Below are positions 1 through 8,699 of a stretch of DNA of 64,000 bases, piece by piece (the first letter of the stretch is position 1; every line of letters starts with the position of its first letter). The stretch lies in assembly GCF_000024785.1 (NCBI RefSeq), contig NC_013441.1:3410001-3474000 (forward strand). The letters run 5' to 3'. A model generated the notes under the pieces. That model worked only from the letters and a program-made list of their open reading frames with translations. It had not been told where the DNA came from and did not search any database. This stretch comes from Gordonia bronchialis DSM 43247. GTDB lineage: Bacteria > Actinomycetota > Actinomycetes > Mycobacteriales > Mycobacteriaceae. A program made the translations under genes and the position numbers.

Positions 1-785
1 GCCCGGCCGAGCAGCAGTTGCGCCTCGGCCTGCAGGCCGACGCGGCTGGCCCGCTTCTCCAGCAGAGCGAGGTTGTGCTCGGCGACGCTGAGCGCGTGGA
101 AGATCGACCGCGGGAACAACCGGTCCAACAACATGAACTCGACGACGTTCTCCGCGTTGAGGATTCCGCGATAGGTCCGCAGATAGGTGTCGTGCGCACC
201 GGCCGACACCAGGACGTTGACCCAGGCCGGCGAACTCGACCGGTCCCCGGCCCGCGCGAGCAGCATGCGGATGGTCATGTCGACCCGTTCCACCGAGCGG
301 CCCAGGAGCAGGTAGCGGTACCCGTCGTCGTGGCTCAGTGTCGCGTCGGCCAGACCGGCGAACATCGCCGCGCGATTCTTCACATACGCGAGGAACTCGT
401 GCGGCCCCAGACGTCGCGATCGACGTTCGGCCGCGTCGAGCCCGTTGTAGGTGGTGTTGAGACATTCCCACAGTTCGCTGGAGGTGACTTCTCGTGCCCC
501 ACGCGCGTTTTCGCGAGCCGATCGCACCAGGTCGACGATCGAGCCGACGGCCTCTTTGTCGTAGGCGACCCGCTCGGTCAGCGACCACACGTCGAGTTCT
601 TCATCGGTGTCGGGCGCGGTGAGCCCGAGGACCTGCACGATGAGCCGGGCCTGCCGGTCGACGTCGACGGTCGCGTCCTCGAGAAGTTGTTGGATCGCGA
701 CGTCGAGGATGCGCGCCATGTCGTCGGCCCGCTCGACGTAACGTCCAATCCAGTACAGCGATTCCGCGTTGCGCGCCAACATCAT
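1..785 (-). CDS. alpha-E domain protein (DUF403), 3' end cut by window edge
   Basis: The reading frame stays open to the window edge and gives at least 261 residues of a mostly helical protein beginning MMLARNAESLYWIGRYVERA, the typical start of the alpha-E (DUF403) family. Its ATG overlaps the stop of the upstream ATP-grasp gene as ATGA, so the two are translationally coupled. Alpha-E proteins occur almost always with circularly permuted ATP-grasp enzymes and often with a transglutaminase-like protease; the set has been predicted to make and cut a peptide or amide tag whose substrate is unknown. The C-terminus and any transglutaminase gene would lie beyond the left edge. Family assignment is firm; function is not. 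Confidence 0.9.
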   Translation of the reverse strand, partial: MMLARNAESLYWIGRYVERADDMARILDVAIQQLLEDATVDVDRQARLIVQVLGLTAPDTDEELDVWSLTERVAYDKEAVGSIVDLVRSARENARGAREVTSSELWECLNTTYNGLDAAERRSRRLGPHEFLAYVKNRAAMFAGLADATLSHDDGYRYLLLGRSVERVDMTIRMLLARAGDRSSSPAWVNVLVSAGAHDTYLRTYRGILNAENVVEFMLLDRLFPRSIFHALSVAEHNLALLEKRASRVGLQAEAQLLLGR

Positions 786-2602
786 CGGGAACCACCCCCC
801 TGCTGCTGGGTCTGGGTCATCGAGCCCATGCGCTGCGTCTGACTCATCGTGCCCTGCTGCTGTTGCTGGGTCTGGGTGTGCACCAGGTCCGGAGCGCTCT
901 CCGCCGGCCGGGCGGCGGCGACACCACTCGCGGTGACGACCTTGGCCCCGGACATCTCGCGCTCGTCTTCGGAGCCACGCGATGCCAGCACCCAGGTGTC
1001 CTTGGAACCACCGCCCTGGCTGGAGTTGACCACCAGCGACCCCTCCGGCAGCGCCACCCGGGTCAGTCCGCCCGGCAGAACCCACACCGACTCACCATCG
1101 TTCACCGCGAAGGGACGCAGATCCACGTGGCGCGGGCGCAGGTCGTCGCCAATCTTGGTCGGCACCGTCGACAACTGCACCACCGGCTGTGCGATCCAGC
1201 CGCGCGGATCGCTGCGGACCTTGCGCGCCAGGGCGTCGAGCTCCGCCTTGCTGGCGTCCGGACCGAATACGATGCCGTAGCCACCCGACCCCTCCACCGG
1301 CTTCACCACGAGTTCGTCGATCCGGTCGAGGACCTCCTCGCACTCGTGGTCGAGCCAGCAGCGAAGCGTGTCCACGTTCTGCAGACTCGGTTTCTCGCCG
1401 AGGTAGTACTCGATGATCTCGGGAACATAGGTGTAGATCAGTTTGTCGTCGCCGACGCCGTTACCGACCGCACTGGAGATCACCACGTTGCCGGCCCGGG
1501 CCGCGTTGAGCAGCCCCGCGACGCCGAGCATCGAGTCCGGACGGAACTGCATCGGATCCAGGAAGTCGTCGTCGATGCGGCGATAGATGACGTCGACGCG
1601 TTGCTCACCCTCGGTGGTCCGCATGTAGACGACATTGTCGCGGCAGAAGAGATCTCGGCCTTCGACGAGTTCGACACCCATGAGCCGCGCCAGTAGTGAG
1701 TGTTCGAAGTAGGCCGAGTTCGCGACGCCCGGTGTGAGCACCACGATATTGGGGTCGGCCTCGTTGAACGCCGCTGAGGCGCGTAGGGCGCGGAGCAGGT
1801 GACTGGGATAATCGGCGACGGCGCGGACCCGGTGAGTGGCGAAGAGATCCGGGAAGACACGAGCCATGGCGCGCCGGTTCTCCAGCACGTAGGACACCCC
1901 GGACGGCGAGCGCAGATTGTCCTCGAGGACCCGGAAGTCGCCGTTCTCGTCGCGGATCAGGTCGATACCGGCGACGTGAATGCGAACACCATTGGGCGGT
2001 TTGATGTTTGCGGCCTGGCGGTGGAAGTGCTCACAAGAGTGCACGAGCCGTTTGGGTAGCACGCCGTCGCGCAGGATCTCCTGCTCGCCGTAGATGTCGT
2101 CGAGGAACAGCTCGAGCGCCTGTACCCGCTGGGTGACGCCGGCTTCCAGCTTGTTCCATTCGGCAGCCGAAATCACCCGTGGCACAACGTCCAACGGGAA
2201 AGGACGCTCCTTGCCGGAGAGTGAGAAGGTGACCCCCTGGTCGAGGTAGGCGTTGCCGAGTGCCTCCACCCGGGTCTCCAGATCGGCCCGCTCCTGGCGT
2301 CCCATGGACTTGTGGATACCACGGTACGGTGTGCGCACGTCCCCGGAGCTGTCGAACATCTCGTCGTATGCCCGCCCATACGGACCCGAGGAGTATCCCG
2401 CGAAAAGACCTGTCGCCGAAGGAACTTCGCCATCGGAGGCGGCCTTGGACCGGGACTGGCGATCGGTGGTGGCCGATTTGGACGTTCCGGATCTGGTCTG
2501 AGACTTACTCGGCTGGGGTTTACCCGCTGCCGTCGACTTGGTGGGCACGGACTTACGCGTCGCAGCCTTCTTGGCGGGTGCACTGGTCGAAGCGGGACTC
2601 AT
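782..2602 (-). CDS. circularly permuted ATP-grasp protein (DUF404/DUF407 type)
   Basis: A 606-residue predicted ATP-dependent carboxylate-amine ligase. The conserved core begins near residue 66 (GLFAGYSSGPYGRAYDEMF) and runs to about residue 550. It includes the YGEQEILRDG segment, a glycine-rich nucleotide loop (KPVEGSGGYGIVFG) and an RPRHVDLRPFAV strand. Unlike a minimal family member it has an N-terminal tail of about 65 residues rich in Lys, Ser and Thr, and a C-terminal tail of about 35 residues rich in Gln and Thr; both should be disordered. It is followed by the alpha-E gene with a 4-base overlap. The start is uncertain because no clear ribosome binding site precedes the ATG and the tail is low-complexity. 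Substrate unknown. Confidence 0.92.
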   Translation of the reverse strand: MSPASTSAPAKKAATRKSVPTKSTAAGKPQPSKSQTRSGTSKSATTDRQSRSKAASDGEVPSATGLFAGYSSGPYGRAYDEMFDSSGDVRTPYRGIHKSMGRQERADLETRVEALGNAYLDQGVTFSLSGKERPFPLDVVPRVISAAEWNKLEAGVTQRVQALELFLDDIYGEQEILRDGVLPKRLVHSCEHFHRQAANIKPPNGVRIHVAGIDLIRDENGDFRVLEDNLRSPSGVSYVLENRRAMARVFPDLFATHRVRAVADYPSHLLRALRASAAFNEADPNIVVLTPGVANSAYFEHSLLARLMGVELVEGRDLFCRDNVVYMRTTEGEQRVDVIYRRIDDDFLDPMQFRPDSMLGVAGLLNAARAGNVVISSAVGNGVGDDKLIYTYVPEIIEYYLGEKPSLQNVDTLRCWLDHECEEVLDRIDELVVKPVEGSGGYGIVFGPDASKAELDALARKVRSDPRGWIAQPVVQLSTVPTKIGDDLRPRHVDLRPFAVNDGESVWVLPGGLTRVALPEGSLVVNSSQGGGSKDTWVLASRGSEDEREMSGAKVVTASGVAAARPAESAPDLVHTQTQQQQQGTMSQTQRMGSMTQTQQQGGGSR

Positions 2603-2701
2603 AACTTGCCATGGTGCTACAAAAACGTCGATTCGGCATGACGGTCGACGACACGCGCGTCACATCAGCACCAAGCGGGAGTTGACGGCGGTGCGGACGG
2701 T

Positions 2702-3850
2702 TCACGCGCCCCGGCGCGCCCCGAGTGCTCGACGTCGCGCGCGCCGCACCAGGTTCATCGCCCGTGTCTGCCACCGCGGACCCACCTTGGGCAGCGGCGC
2801 GGCGAGCACCATTGACGCCATCGTGTCCCAGGCCACCTCGAGTACCGCCTCGGTGCTGGGTTCGGCCACCTCACCCGACGCACCATCCGCCGCGATCAGC
2901 AGGTCGTCGAGGTCACCGGCCACCTCGTACCCGGCCGTCCGTACCGCCTCGACCATCGACTCGGCCTGTCCGGCCGCCCATTGCCGTTGGCCGGGTGAGA
3001 GCCCCTGTGCCGGTCCGACGGGGGCGTCGAAGAGGATCTCCCCGATCACCTGCCCCTTGATGATCCGCTCGTAGCGCTGCCACGCGATCGTGTCCGGCTG
3101 CAGGCGCCGGTTCAGGCCCCGCAAGAACTCCGTCTGCGCAGCGGAGAGTGAACTGTTCAGGCTGGGCACCGGGATGGTGAGCGGCTCGGGATCCACTCCC
3201 ATGGCATCGAGAAAACGTTCCCACAACCCGTCCCCGTCGACCTGCTGCGCGCCACGGCCGGGGACGGTGACCACGTGCACACGGTCGGCACCGACCACCT
3301 TTGCCCAGCGTTCGAGAATTCCGATGTAGTCCTGGAACTCCCAGAACGGTTCCTCGACCCTCGACGCTTCGGGCGCCTCGCCCATCGACACCGACGGCGC
3401 GAACGCGCGAACCGACTCGACGAACTCATCGAATCCGGCCAGGTGCTGATTCTTGACGTTCTCCTGCCAGACCGACGGCAACTGGCGGCCCAGATCTCGG
3501 ACCGTGGCGATCACGTGAACCTCGTCGGCGAACGACAGATCGTTCATCAGCGCATCGATGTGCTCCGGGCCGGCGGTACTGAACAGCTCGTGGGAGAGCA
3601 GCGACGTCTGCGGCCAGGCCCGGATCTGCCCCAGCAGCGTGGGCCACGTCCCGGCGAAGGCGGGGTCGGCCCAGTCGAGATAGCGCTCGGGCTGGAGATG
3701 AACCGCGACGTGGAAATGATCAGAGATCACATTGCCTGGATAGAGCAGGCCCGAGGTACGAAGCGCGATGTCGCGGTTGCGCCAGAGTCGATCCTGTAGA
3801 TGGGTTGTCCCTGTCTTGGGCAGACCGATGTGCAGGTAGACGACAGCCAT
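2702..3850 (-). CDS. sulfotransferase-like protein
   Basis: A 382-residue cytosolic protein starting MAVVYLHIGLPKTGTTHLQ. The GLPKTGTT segment matches the 5'-phosphosulfate-binding loop of PAPS-dependent sulfotransferases. The rest keeps the general pattern of that fold, but I cannot match the 3'-phosphate motif with certainty. It stands alone between the ATP-grasp gene and rpsT, so the context does not name an acceptor; glycolipid or carbohydrate sulfation would be usual for actinobacterial homologues. On the minus strand a TAGACT box lies 9 bases before the ATG with no Shine-Dalgarno sequence, so the mRNA may be nearly leaderless. Confidence 0.75.
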   Translation of the reverse strand: MAVVYLHIGLPKTGTTHLQDRLWRNRDIALRTSGLLYPGNVISDHFHVAVHLQPERYLDWADPAFAGTWPTLLGQIRAWPQTSLLSHELFSTAGPEHIDALMNDLSFADEVHVIATVRDLGRQLPSVWQENVKNQHLAGFDEFVESVRAFAPSVSMGEAPEASRVEEPFWEFQDYIGILERWAKVVGADRVHVVTVPGRGAQQVDGDGLWERFLDAMGVDPEPLTIPVPSLNSSLSAAQTEFLRGLNRRLQPDTIAWQRYERIIKGQVIGEILFDAPVGPAQGLSPGQRQWAAGQAESMVEAVRTAGYEVAGDLDDLLIAADGASGEVAEPSTEAVLEVAWDTMASMVLAAPLPKVGPRWQTRAMNLVRRARRRALGARRGA

Positions 3851-4078
3851 GATGCGTCCAGTCTAGGCTTGCGCTCAGTGTGATTTGAAAGCAGCTCGCA
3901 GCCGCTGTGACGTGATTTGGGGCCGGAGGATCCCGGCTGGTAATGTTGTCCGCTGTTGCAGTGACACCGGTGACCAAGGGTTCCGATGTCCCGCCACCGG
4001 CGCGAGCCGGACCGATCTCCGGTCCGCCGCACACCGGCAGAACCGACCGACAACCAGCACGGACCAGAGGAAACACGC

Positions 4079-4339
4079 GTGGCAAACATCAAGTCTCAGA
4101 TCAAGCGGAACCGCACCAACGAGGAGCGCCGCAAGCGCAACCAGTCGGTGAAGTCGTCGCTGCGTACCGCGATCCGTGGCTTCCGCGAGGCCGTCGAGTC
4201 CGGCGACAAGGACAAGGCAGCCGAGCTCGGCCAGGCCGCGAGCCGCAAGCTCGACAAGGCAGCCAGCAAGGGCGTCATCCACGCCAACCAGGCCGCCAAC
4301 AAGAAGTCGGCCATCGCGCTGGCCGTCAACAAGCTCTGA
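4079..4339 (+). CDS. rpsT: 30S ribosomal protein S20
   Basis: An 86-residue, strongly basic protein (after start: [20 protein letters not shown]) that matches bacterial S20 end to end; it binds 16S rRNA and helps assemble the small subunit. The open frame extends further upstream, but the GTG at 4079 is the true start: it gives the family length and is preceded by an AGAGGA ribosome binding site at 4066-4071. It is followed by a strong inverted repeat and faces holA tail to tail, as in mycobacteria. Confidence 0.97.
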   Translation: MANIKSQIKRNRTNEERRKRNQSVKSSLRTAIRGFREAVESGDKDKAAELGQAASRKLDKAASKGVIHANQAANKKSAIALAVNKL

Positions 4340-4387
4340 GCCCAGCTCACTGAGCTCTGCCGACCCGTTCGGCAGCAGATTCCTCCG

Positions 4388-4427
4388 ACTCACCCCGGCG
4401 ATCTACCACGCGATCGCCGGGGTGAGT
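4388..4427. terminator. bidirectional hairpin between rpsT and holA
   Basis: A perfect 16-bp inverted repeat (left arm 4388-4403, right arm 4412-4427, 8-nt loop) lies between the convergent ends of rpsT and holA. The stem is GC-rich and no long T tract follows, as is common for actinobacterial terminators. It could serve both genes. Confidence 0.7.
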
Positions 4428-4449
4428 TGCGTGTTCGTGGTCGGTGTGG

Positions 4450-5424
4450 CTAGCGCCGACGGCCCGAGGGCCGCAGGTCGGCGACCCTGGCCACGGCGCT
4501 GGTGAGAGCGAAATCGGCGTCGGCGGCCTGGCCTTTGACCTCACCGTTGAGCGTGGCGACCACCTGCACCGCCTTCGCGATGGACTCCGAATCCCAGGCG
4601 CGCGCCTGCGCCTGCACATCCTTGACCCGTCGCGGCGGCATTCCGAGCTCGGAGGCCAGCGCGAAATGATTGCCGGTCCCCATCGGACGGATCCGCGCGA
4701 TCCGGTGCACGGCCTCGGCCAGCGCATCGGCCAGCAGGACGTGGGGCACGCCATGATGCAACGCCCACGCCAGCGATTCGAGTGCCGCCGCCCGGTTGCC
4801 GGTGACCGCGCGATCGGCCACCTCGAACCCGGTGATCTCCGGGCGGCCCTGGTAGTACAGCCGGACAGCGTCGCGGTCGACCTTTCCATCCGTGTCGGCG
4901 ACCAGCTGCGCACACGCGGCCGCTAGTTCCCGAAGTTCCGAGCCCACACCTTCGACGACCTGCTCGACGACCTCGGGACTCACCTTGACCCCCAGCGACC
5001 GGAACTCCTGGCGGACGAAATCCATCCGCTCCGACGGCCAGCGCGGCGCTGCCGTGGCGTGTTCGACCGCGCCGGCCTTCTTCAGGGCCGGCACCATCGA
5101 CTTGGCCCGGCCACCGCCGGTGTGCACCACCATCAGCGTGATCCCGTCGGGCAGAGACGCCGCCGCCTGCGCGATGAGAGCGGCCGGCTCCTTACCCGCC
5201 TCCGCCGCGGACTCCACGACGACGATGCGCTCCTCGGCGAACAGCGACGGGCTCAGCAGCTCGGCAAGTTCATGTTCACTGACGTCACCGGCCCGCACCC
5301 GGGTCACCGGGACCGGGGTCCCGGCGAGCCCGGATTGCTCGGCGGACACCGCAGAGATGACTCGGCCGGTGAGGAAATCGTCGTCGCCGAGAAGCAGATG
5401 CAGGCGTTTCGTCACAGGCATCAT
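4450..5424 (-). CDS. holA: DNA polymerase III subunit delta
   Basis: A 324-residue clamp-loader subunit that opens the beta sliding clamp during replication. The N-terminus (RLHLLLGDDDFLTGRVI) and the later QEFRSLGVKVSPEVVEQVVE and RPEITGFEVADRAVTGN segments match actinobacterial HolA. It starts with two consecutive ATG codons at 5424 and 5421, and I cannot tell which is used. It is convergent with rpsT, the same arrangement as Rv2412/Rv2413c. Confidence 0.93.
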   Translation of the reverse strand: MMPVTKRLHLLLGDDDFLTGRVISAVSAEQSGLAGTPVPVTRVRAGDVSEHELAELLSPSLFAEERIVVVESAAEAGKEPAALIAQAAASLPDGITLMVVHTGGGRAKSMVPALKKAGAVEHATAAPRWPSERMDFVRQEFRSLGVKVSPEVVEQVVEGVGSELRELAAACAQLVADTDGKVDRDAVRLYYQGRPEITGFEVADRAVTGNRAAALESLAWALHHGVPHVLLADALAEAVHRIARIRPMGTGNHFALASELGMPPRRVKDVQAQARAWDSESIAKAVQVVATLNGEVKGQAADADFALTSAVARVADLRPSGRRR

Positions 5425-5445
5425 CGTGCCAGACGCATACGACCG

Positions 5446-5979
5446 TCAGGACAACGAGCCGAACACCGGAGGCTTCGGCTTGGCCTTGGGCGCAACCGTC
5501 TTCCACCGCAGATTCCATTTCGCCAGTTGGCGTCCGAGTACACCCTCGTATATGAGAGCGGTGGGCTTCGGCCCCGTCACTTTCAGCGTGACAACTCCTC
5601 GAACCCGTTCACCGGCGGGCAGATCCCCCGAGCGCAGATAGTTGTCGCCCGCATAGGTCGGGTTGTTGTAGCTGGTGCCGTCGGCCGCTTTGGCCACGAA
5701 GTAGAAGGGATTGACCGGTACCTCGCCTTTCGTGGCGCTGATGGTGACGTCGAACGCAACCGAATCGGAGTAGAGCGTTGCCGTATTGAGCGTGACGTAG
5801 CCGGCCCAGTTGTCCTCGCTCACATACGCGGCAGAAGGAGCAGCCCCGGCCGTAGCCAGAGCCGGGATGAGAAGCAGTGCGATGGCAGACAAACCGGCGG
5901 TCACAAGCCACCGCGCGAATCGTCGGGGTCGCCTTCCGGGGGCTCCTCGGTGTCCGGCATGCGGATGTGTGGGGTTCAT
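5446..5979 (-). CDS. secreted MPT63-like (DUF1942) protein
   Basis: A 177-residue exported protein. Residues 1-48 form a signal peptide: arginine-rich N-region, hydrophobic core around 24-44 and an AGAAPSAA cleavage region. The mature part shares the pattern of the mycobacterial secreted antigen MPT63: a beta-strand ending in a TKGEVPVNPFYFVAKAADG segment, then DLPAGERVRGVVTLKVTGP. MPT63 is an immunoglobulin-like beta-sandwich of unknown function. A GAAGGA ribosome binding site sits 6 bases before the ATG. The gene lies between holA and comEC, where I recall no counterpart in M. tuberculosis, and has its own promoter region with a phased repeat. The similarity is recognised by eye and needs a profile search. 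Confidence 0.72.
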   Translation of the reverse strand: MNPTHPHAGHRGAPGRRPRRFARWLVTAGLSAIALLLIPALATAGAAPSAAYVSEDNWAGYVTLNTATLYSDSVAFDVTISATKGEVPVNPFYFVAKAADGTSYNNPTYAGDNYLRSGDLPAGERVRGVVTLKVTGPKPTALIYEGVLGRQLAKWNLRWKTVAPKAKPKPPVFGSLS

Positions 5980-6030
5980 GTCTGTCCTTCGTTCTTCTCA
6001 ACGGACGCCTCGGGGTCGAAGCACCTCGGT

Positions 6031-6076
6031 GGTGGTATCGATCGATATCTCGATCGATATTTCGATCGATACCACC
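6031..6076. promoter_or_regulatory. inverted repeat with three phased TCGATCGA boxes
   Basis: TCGATCGA occurs three times at exact 12-bp steps (6038-6045, 6050-6057, 6062-6069) inside a larger inverted repeat whose 15-bp arms (6031-6045 and 6062-6076) are perfectly complementary. It lies 52-97 bp upstream of the MPT63-like start and just past the end of comEC. Its position and symmetry suggest a multi-site operator for the secreted protein; a comEC terminator is the alternative, but the AT-containing stem and absence of a T tract argue against it. Confidence 0.55.
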
Positions 6077-6092
6077 GGACACTACGAACGCC

Positions 6093-7652
6093 CTACGACA
6101 ATTCCGGACTGTCATTGTCATTCGAACGATTGAATCGAGAGTGCCACTCGGACAGCGCTTTCCGCGTCGGCGACGGCGCTCGCGTCATGCGGCACCACCC
6201 CTCGCGCACACCCACGATCACGGTCGCGGTCACCAGGGCGACGACCGCGGCCCCCGCCACCCCGTCCGGCACCGGGATGTTCGCCCACCGCGGACTGCCG
6301 AGGGTGCGCGCGCACCACAGCATCCACCAGAGCTCCGGGCCCAGACCCCGGATGAGCAATTCGCCGACCGATGCGCCGATCCCCCCGGGTGGACCGAGGG
6401 CTCCGAGAATCGCGGCCCCGGTCCCCACCACACTGATCAGCGCGACCACCGGCGCCACAAGGAGGTTGGCGATCACCCCGACCACCGAGAAGGTCCCCGT
6501 GACCATCGCCACCACCGGGGCGGTCACCACCTGCGCGGCGATCGCCATCGCCAGCACCTCGGCGAGTCCGGCGGGCACCCGTGCACCGCGCAGCCGGTCC
6601 CGCAGACGTGGGGCCCACATCACGAGCCCCGCGGTCGCGACCACCGACAACGCGAAGCCGGGCGCCAGTGCGAGTTCCGGCCACCACAGCAGGCCACCGA
6701 TCACCGCAGCACCCAGCGCCGGAAATGCCTGTGCACGACGGGAGGACAACAGTGCCAGAAGTCCGACGCCACCCATGATCGCGGCCCGCACCACGCTCGG
6801 TGACGGGCGCACCAGGATGACGAAGCCGATGATCGTCACCGCCCCCAGTACTGCGGCGACCCTCGGCGACGCGCCCGCCGCTCGCACGGCCAACAGCACC
6901 GCGCCGCACACGATGGCGAAGTTGCTGCCCGAGACCGCGGTCAGGTGACTCAGCCCGGCGTCGCGGAATTGCTCGCGGACACTTGGATCCAGTGACCGAA
7001 CATCACCGATCACCAGGCCCGGCAGCAACCCGGCTGCGGCGGCAGACAGGGCCCGAGAGCTGGTGATCTGCAAGCGATCTCGGACCGATCCCGCAACGCG
7101 CTGATGCACCGGTGGCCGACCGATGGCGGTGGGTGGTCCCGACGCCGTCAACGACGCGACCAGCACCGTTCCCCGTGGTGGCGGCCGCACCCGTACGAGC
7201 GCGCGAACCCGCTGTCCCGGCAGCAGATCTGCGAACTCACCCACATCACCGGTGAGCTCGGCGGCGGCCGCGGGCACCCTGCGGGTCCCGATTCCGTCGA
7301 CCGTCACCCGGGCGCGAACCCGGCCGTGGCGCTCCTGTCCGATCAACACCGGATCGTCACGCACCACCATCGTCACGGTCACCTTGCCGGTGACCTCGGT
7401 GAGCGGATGAGCGAGCCGTTGTTCCTGGCGGATCAGCAGCGCCACAGCACATGTCGCGGCGAGACCGGCACCCACCACCACCAGCCCCACCATCCGCCAG
7501 GCGACCAAACCGCGCCGACACGCGACAATGCAGACCGTGCAACATGTTCCGGCACCGATCGCGACGGTCGCCAACACCTGGACCGGGGCGAGCAGACCGG
7601 TGATCGTGACCGCCCATACCACCATCGCCGGGACCAGCAACCGCAGATCCAT
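6093..7652 (-). CDS. comEC: ComEC/Rec2 family DNA-uptake channel protein (short form)
   Basis: A 519-residue polytopic membrane protein. It opens with hydrophobic segments, then a soluble N-terminal part, then the ComEC/Rec2 channel core beginning near FRDAGLSHLTAVSGSNFAIV, the signature of this family. The C-terminal metallo-beta-lactamase nuclease domain of full-length ComEC (usually 700-800 residues) is absent, as in the mycobacterial homologue. It starts 6 bp after comEA stops, so the two form an operon. In competent bacteria ComEC carries single-stranded DNA across the membrane; natural competence is not established for most relatives, so the role here is inferred. Confidence 0.9.
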   Translation of the reverse strand: MDLRLLVPAMVVWAVTITGLLAPVQVLATVAIGAGTCCTVCIVACRRGLVAWRMVGLVVVGAGLAATCAVALLIRQEQRLAHPLTEVTGKVTVTMVVRDDPVLIGQERHGRVRARVTVDGIGTRRVPAAAAELTGDVGEFADLLPGQRVRALVRVRPPPRGTVLVASLTASGPPTAIGRPPVHQRVAGSVRDRLQITSSRALSAAAAGLLPGLVIGDVRSLDPSVREQFRDAGLSHLTAVSGSNFAIVCGAVLLAVRAAGASPRVAAVLGAVTIIGFVILVRPSPSVVRAAIMGGVGLLALLSSRRAQAFPALGAAVIGGLLWWPELALAPGFALSVVATAGLVMWAPRLRDRLRGARVPAGLAEVLAMAIAAQVVTAPVVAMVTGTFSVVGVIANLLVAPVVALISVVGTGAAILGALGPPGGIGASVGELLIRGLGPELWWMLWCARTLGSPRWANIPVPDGVAGAAVVALVTATVIVGVREGWCRMTRAPSPTRKALSEWHSRFNRSNDNDSPELS

Positions 7653-7658
7653 CCCGGC

Positions 7659-8603
7659 TCACACGGTCACCAGATCGCGCAGCTTGGCCAGGCGTGCCGG
7701 GCCGATCCCGTCGACCTCACCGAGTTGGTCCACAGAGGTGAACCGACCGTTGCGGGTGCGCCAGTCGATGATCGCGCGCGCCGTCACCGGCCCCACACCC
7801 GGCAGTGCATCGAGCTGATCCTCGGTGGCCGTATTCAGATTGACGCGGCTTCCTGAGCTGCCCGACGGCGCGGCCGAGGGTGCACCGGAGGTGGTCCCCG
7901 GTTCGTTGGCCGGCGGTGCGCCAGATCCCGTCGCCGCAACCACCGCGCTGCGCAACACCCTGCCGTCCGGCCCGGCATAGCCCACCAGGATCTGATCCCC
8001 GTCGTTGAGGAGCTGGGCAAGATTCAGCGACACCGTGTCCGCACCACGGCGTGCGCCGCCCGCCGAGGCGATCGCATCGGCAACCCGTGCTCCCGGCGGC
8101 AGCCGCACCAGCCCCGGGCGGTGGACCAGCCCGACGACACTCACCACCAGCTGTGCCCCGACGGTGGGGTGCGCCGCTGCGGGAGTACTCACACCGACCG
8201 TCGGGCCGGCCGAGGTCTCGAAGGCCACCACCGGCGCCGAGTCCGTTCCCCGGAACAGCCCGAAACCGGCTATCGCACAGGCGATCACGCCGATCGCGAT
8301 CAACGCCAGGGCCGCCGGCGGGGCCACCGCGAAACGTCGGCGTACAACGGACGTCTCGTCGGGCTCCTCGTCGTCGTACTCCGGCGCGTGGCCGTCATCG
8401 TTCGAGTTGCGGCGTGAGTTGTCGTCTGAACCGTCGTCGAGCCACCCGGGCATCCCGCCGATCCCCCAGCCCGGCTCCTCGCGCGCCTCCGCCGGCTCCA
8501 CCAGGCGCGGTGTCGGCATCGGCCGGTCACCACCCGCCGCCGGGTCGGACGCCCCGACCGGCGCCAGGCGATCAAGCGGGTTCCGCCGTCCTGAGGTGCT
8601 CAT
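7659..8603 (-). CDS. comEA: ComEA-type membrane-anchored DNA-binding protein
   Basis: A 314-residue protein with an acidic, probably disordered cytoplasmic N-terminus (1-85), one membrane span near 91-117, an SLBB-like domain (about 145-220), a Gly/Ser/Pro linker and a C-terminal pair of helix-hairpin-helix motifs. The motifs read NLNTATEDQLDALPGVGPVT and FTSVDQLGEVDGIGPARLAK. This order matches ComEA, the receptor that holds incoming double-stranded DNA outside the membrane. It is immediately followed by comEC. Confidence 0.92.
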   Translation of the reverse strand: MSTSGRRNPLDRLAPVGASDPAAGGDRPMPTPRLVEPAEAREEPGWGIGGMPGWLDDGSDDNSRRNSNDDGHAPEYDDEEPDETSVVRRRFAVAPPAALALIAIGVIACAIAGFGLFRGTDSAPVVAFETSAGPTVGVSTPAAAHPTVGAQLVVSVVGLVHRPGLVRLPPGARVADAIASAGGARRGADTVSLNLAQLLNDGDQILVGYAGPDGRVLRSAVVAATGSGAPPANEPGTTSGAPSAAPSGSSGSRVNLNTATEDQLDALPGVGPVTARAIIDWRTRNGRFTSVDQLGEVDGIGPARLAKLRDLVTV

Positions 8604-8699
8604 GAGCCCAGACGCTAATCACCGCATTCGCCCGGAATGCGGATCGTCGTCGCCGTCGCACCGTTCTGTGGATCGACGCCCGACTGTGGATCGCGACAC

